From contig NZ_CP159831.1 of the NCBI RefSeq assembly GCF_047730075.1, positions 2,232,001 to 2,296,000 of the forward strand: DNA of 64,000 nucleotides, given 5' to 3'. The first letter of the stretch is position 1; each line of letters begins with the position of its first letter. A model generated the notes under the pieces. The model made no database searches, was not told the origin of the DNA, and saw nothing but the letters and a program-made list of their open reading frames with translations. This document shows, piece by piece, positions 61,489 to 64,000 of this stretch. This DNA comes from Njordibacter sp905182035. GTDB lineage: Bacteria; Pseudomonadota; Gammaproteobacteria; Pseudomonadales; Balneatricaceae. The translations under genes were made by a program, and so were the position numbers.

Positions 61489-62710
61489 TTACCTCTTTTA
61501 AAGATTTAGGATGATCCGTGACGCCTTCGTACCCGTCTTCGGTGATAATAAAACTGTCACCCACTTGCGCACGAAAAGTATCAACTGCGACTGACCCGTC
61601 AATAGCCAAAACCATTCCGGGTTGCAGAATGGTTGTATCACCTGTAACCAGCTGTGGTTTTTCCAAAAAACTGAAACCCGTTGCGCGCCCACAACGAAAT
61701 GGATAGTCATATCCAGCGCCTTGAATAACTTTCGCATAGGCTGCATGTACACTTTCTGCTGTTACACCGGGACGTAAGGCATTCAATGCAGCTTGCTGAC
61801 TAGCGACTGCAACTTCATAGACTGCGGCTTGAGATTTATCTGCTATTTCGCCTATCCAAAAAGTTCGGTCAAACCCCAGCTTAAAACGATGAAAATTAGT
61901 CATGCCACAGAAACACAAAAACACTGGCTCACCATGTTTCATAACACGGTTTGTAGCACGATGATGAGTTTTTGTTATCTCTTTTCCTGACGCCATAATC
62001 TGTAAAAAATGGATACTAGGCGACATTGTAGTATCGTCATAATGAGCGGCTAACAGCTCCGCCGCTTTGCGTGTGCCTGCTTCAGATGTAGCTATTGCAA
62101 CCTCATACTCTGGAACACCATCCGCTATTACTGCTCTCCCTGCCGCCATCATTACATTCGCTACTTGACCGGCATGGCGCGCTAACTGCAGTTCTTCCGC
62201 AGTTTTAATCATCCGCATATCAGCCAAAATCGGGGTTGCATTAACCAAATCACCAGCGTCTATAAAGCGATCTAAATAAGTTCGGACCAGTGATGGCATA
62301 TGGTTTGGTTCGATAGCAATGTTATTAGCGCTTTTTAGAACAACAGAAAATTCTTCACGCCATTCACTTCCCGCACCGTCATTCCAAGGGGCAATTCTGT
62401 CAACCTGAGCAGCAGCCTCAGCCATAACCAAATCAATTGTCGGGGTAATTAGTAAGGTCCCACCGTCTTTCGGCACAACTAGAATAGTTGGACGACCGAA
62501 TTCCATGTGTAAATAATCATAATACCCAGTGAGATAATAAACATTGTCGTCATCAGTGATCAGCGCTACGTCAATATTAGCTGCTGCAAGTTTTGTTTGA
62601 AATTGATTCATTCTTTCAGTGAACATAGCTTGCGTACGCTCCATGCGCTGTTCAAACTCAACTAAGGGGGTCTGGCGTTGTTGTTCTTGCGTTAATGTAT
62701 TTTGAGTCAT
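61481..62710 (-). CDS. Creatinase-like M24-fold hydrolase lacking metal ligands
   Basis: 409 aa from ATG 62710, which has GAAGG upstream; the frame continues further upstream without a start signal. An N-terminal creatinase-type domain (IDVALITDDDNVYYLTGYYDYLHM, RPTILVVPKDGG) precedes a C-terminal pita-bread domain. The five metal-ligand positions of M24 peptidases appear changed: FDRTF for SDxTRTF, GRATG for GHGIG, AIDG for TIEP, GDSF for VRIED. Creatinase itself is metal-free, so hydrolysis of an amidino or amide compound without metal is possible. Ectoine hydrolase DoeA is a related option. Confidence 0.8.
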   Translation of the reverse strand: MTQNTLTQEQQRQTPLVEFEQRMERTQAMFTERMNQFQTKLAAANIDVALITDDDNVYYLTGYYDYLHMEFGRPTILVVPKDGGTLLITPTIDLVMAEAAAQVDRIAPWNDGAGSEWREEFSVVLKSANNIAIEPNHMPSLVRTYLDRFIDAGDLVNATPILADMRMIKTAEELQLARHAGQVANVMMAAGRAVIADGVPEYEVAIATSEAGTRKAAELLAAHYDDTTMSPSIHFLQIMASGKEITKTHHRATNRVMKHGEPVFLCFCGMTNFHRFKLGFDRTFWIGEIADKSQAAVYEVAVASQQAALNALRPGVTAESVHAAYAKVIQGAGYDYPFRCGRATGFSFLEKPQLVTGDTTILQPGMVLAIDGSVAVDTFRAQVGDSFIITEDGYEGVTDHPKSLKEVII

Positions 62711-63144
62711 TCCATTTACCTTCTTCTTACCTAGGTCTGCTAGAAAACGTGTTACGTGCCAAAAAACAATAGTTGATATAGTTCTGGGTCCGTAGCACCT
62801 TCGGTGCCTCATGCTAATATTCAGCTTTATTCATTAAACCCTAAAGCATGTCGCCATTGTGTCTGTTGCGCTGCAACTAAGCATGCGAGTCAGGAAACTG
62901 GCGCTTCCCCTATGAAATCAAAAAACATCACCAGCGCCTTTTGTTGTCAGAGGTGGGCTCACAGTTTACTAATGAATTCTTCAACCTATTTCACTACAAT
63001 CAACCCATTTGATGTGATTATTAGATTTAATATGGCCCAAGCGAGTCGTCCGTCCTTTAACATATCGATAAGCAGACATATCAGCACAATTTCTAGGGCA
63101 TCTATGTATACTCGTCAGTTAAGAATTATAACTAATATGAGAAC
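62711..63144. other. Gene-free divergent region between the M24 and Sel1 genes
   Basis: No supported coding frame. It holds a short hairpin GCACCTTCGGTGC near 62797-62809 and presumably the promoters of both divergent genes. No strong -35/-10 pair was found by eye. Confidence 0.45.
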
Positions 63145-63150
63145 ATGTGG

Positions 63151-63855
63151 ATGCGTATGCACAAGTTAATGGCGATAGTAACCTTTTCAATGCTATTAGG
63201 TAATGGAGTTGCAGTTGCCGCAGATTACGATACGGGATTTAAGGCTTTTCAAAAGGGCGTATTCAGCATTGCTTTAGCAGAATGGGTGCCTTTGGCTGAG
63301 CAAGGAGACGTAGACGCTCAAAATAGCCTTGCAGCTCTTTACAAATTTGGATTGGGCGTGCCGCAGAATGCTGAGACAGCTGTAAAGTGGTACAGCTTAT
63401 CAGCTAAGCAGGGAGATGCAGCTGGCCAATATGGCATGGGAACTATGTACGCTAATGGTGAAGGTGTGCCAGAGGACGATGAAACAGCCGTAAAGTGGTT
63501 CGCCTTGGCAGCGCAACAGGGAGATGTTAGGGCTCAATATAACCTGGGGATTATGTACGATAGTGGCCAGGGTGTTACAGAGAACGATGAGACCGCAGTA
63601 AAATGGTACACCTTAGCAGCTGGTCAGGGCCTCGCTGACGCACAAACTAATCTAGGGATAATGTACCAAAATGGATCTGGTGTTCCAATAGACATTGATC
63701 GCGCCTATATGTGGTACAACATTGCAGCCTATGGTGGTAATGATCTTGGTGCTCAAAATAAGCAGACGCTTGCTAGTGAAATGAATGCTTCTCAAAAAAC
63801 TAAGTTACAAGAAATGTCTAACACCTGCTTGGCCAGTGGCTACAAGGATTGTTAA
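63151..63855 (+). CDS. Exported Sel1-repeat protein
   Basis: 234 aa from ATG 63151, which has GAGAA at the right distance; ATG 63145 is the alternative. A signal peptide (HKLMAIVTFSMLLGNGVAVAA) is followed by DYDTGFKAFQKGVFSIALAEW and about five Sel1 repeats. It ends with the Sel1-typical RAYMWYNIAAYGG. The signal peptide and first repeat are homologous to the 55.3-kb protein, but it has no EF-hands. A paralogue of that gene. Confidence 0.85.
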   Translation: MRMHKLMAIVTFSMLLGNGVAVAADYDTGFKAFQKGVFSIALAEWVPLAEQGDVDAQNSLAALYKFGLGVPQNAETAVKWYSLSAKQGDAAGQYGMGTMYANGEGVPEDDETAVKWFALAAQQGDVRAQYNLGIMYDSGQGVTENDETAVKWYTLAAGQGLADAQTNLGIMYQNGSGVPIDIDRAYMWYNIAAYGGNDLGAQNKQTLASEMNASQKTKLQEMSNTCLASGYKDC

Positions 63856-63884
63856 CGTCTAACCTGTTTAAATAGGCCTTTATA

Positions 63885-64000
63885 ATGGACATTAGGGAAA
63901 TCCAAAAAAAGCTCTCTATCTTTAGCAAAGAAAGGGAGTGGGACCAATTCCACACTCCTAAAAACCTTGCTGCAGCCCTTAGTGTAGAGGCCTCTGAGTT
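63885..64000 (+). CDS. MazG-like nucleotide pyrophosphohydrolase, 5' part
   Basis: Partial, cut by the window end. MDIREIQKKLSIFSKEREWD followed by QFHTPKNLAAALSVEASE is the start of the small MazG-like (RS21-C6/YpjD type) family, which hydrolyses (d)NTPs to monophosphates. It lies 29 bp after the Sel1 gene. Confidence 0.8.
   Translation, partial: MDIREIQKKLSIFSKEREWDQFHTPKNLAAALSVEASE

Noticed and set aside
61430..61500. Possible attC-like core site GTTAGAT near 61480 and GTCTAAC near 63857
   Set aside because: The mixed gene content resembles integron cassettes, but the two core-like heptamers are not paired with complementary partners at attC spacing, gene orientations are mixed, and no IntI is seen.
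62711..62812. N-terminal extension of the M24 protein
   Set aside because: The extra residues are not family-like and ATG 62710 has a good ribosome-binding site.

Overview
The window is a chromosomal segment of a gammaproteobacterium, probably marine, of the broad Pseudomonas / Oceanospirillales / Cellvibrionales type. The evidence is conserved gene order: mrdA-rlmH-rsfS-nadD-proA, accB-accC, prmA, dusB-fis-purH-purD, trpG-trpD-trpC next to an OsmC gene, lptD-surA-pdxA-rsmA-apaG-apaH, and the macromolecular-synthesis cluster rpsU-yqeY-dnaG-rpoD followed by a CAT-anticodon tRNA. A species cannot be named from the sequence alone.

Region 1 (1-24 kb), core housekeeping. It holds the cell-wall elongation gene mrdA with the start of its downstream neighbour, ribosome factors (rlmH, rsfS), NAD (nadD), proline (proA) and ubiquinone (ubiX) genes, fbp and ppa, and a DUF2333 / lipoprotein pair. 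These are followed by aroQ-accB-accC, prmA, a TauE-like permease, dusB-fis, purH-purD, an HIT protein, hisC, an OsmC protein, trpC-trpD-trpG and an MFS permease.

Region 2 (24-32.6 kb), amino-acid and C2/C3 metabolism. A PutA without its N-terminal DNA-binding domain lies divergent from an Lrp-type regulator, with a 16-bp perfect palindrome in between. hyi and a tartronate-semialdehyde-reductase-like gene follow. Next is a trpR-trpE-trpG2 operon with a clear TrpR-operator-like sequence over its promoter. The window therefore has two trpG genes, one with trpE and one with trpDC.

Region 3 (32.6-52.5 kb), core again: gph, rpe, djlA, the lptD-apaH cluster, glpE, a CCA enzyme without an HD motif, folK-folB, tsaD, then rpsU-yqeY-dnaG-rpoD, an EamA permease and a VF530-family protein.

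Region 4 (52.5-64 kb), accessory, starting at the tRNA gene. It looks like the decayed remains of one or more integrative or phage-like elements plus cargo. Relics include the 3' part of a tyrosine recombinase with a stop in its HxLRR motif, a replicase-like pseudogene with two in-frame stops, a truncated topoisomerase-type zinc-ribbon protein, a start-less duplicate of a 64-residue gene, and an 84/85-bp direct repeat bracketing about 4.5 kb. Apparently intact cargo includes VOC, cupin and GST-like proteins, small membrane proteins, an SH3b-like exported protein, two Sel1-repeat proteins (one with EF-hands), and an M24-fold hydrolase whose metal ligands all appear substituted. The window ends inside a MazG-like pyrophosphohydrolase gene.
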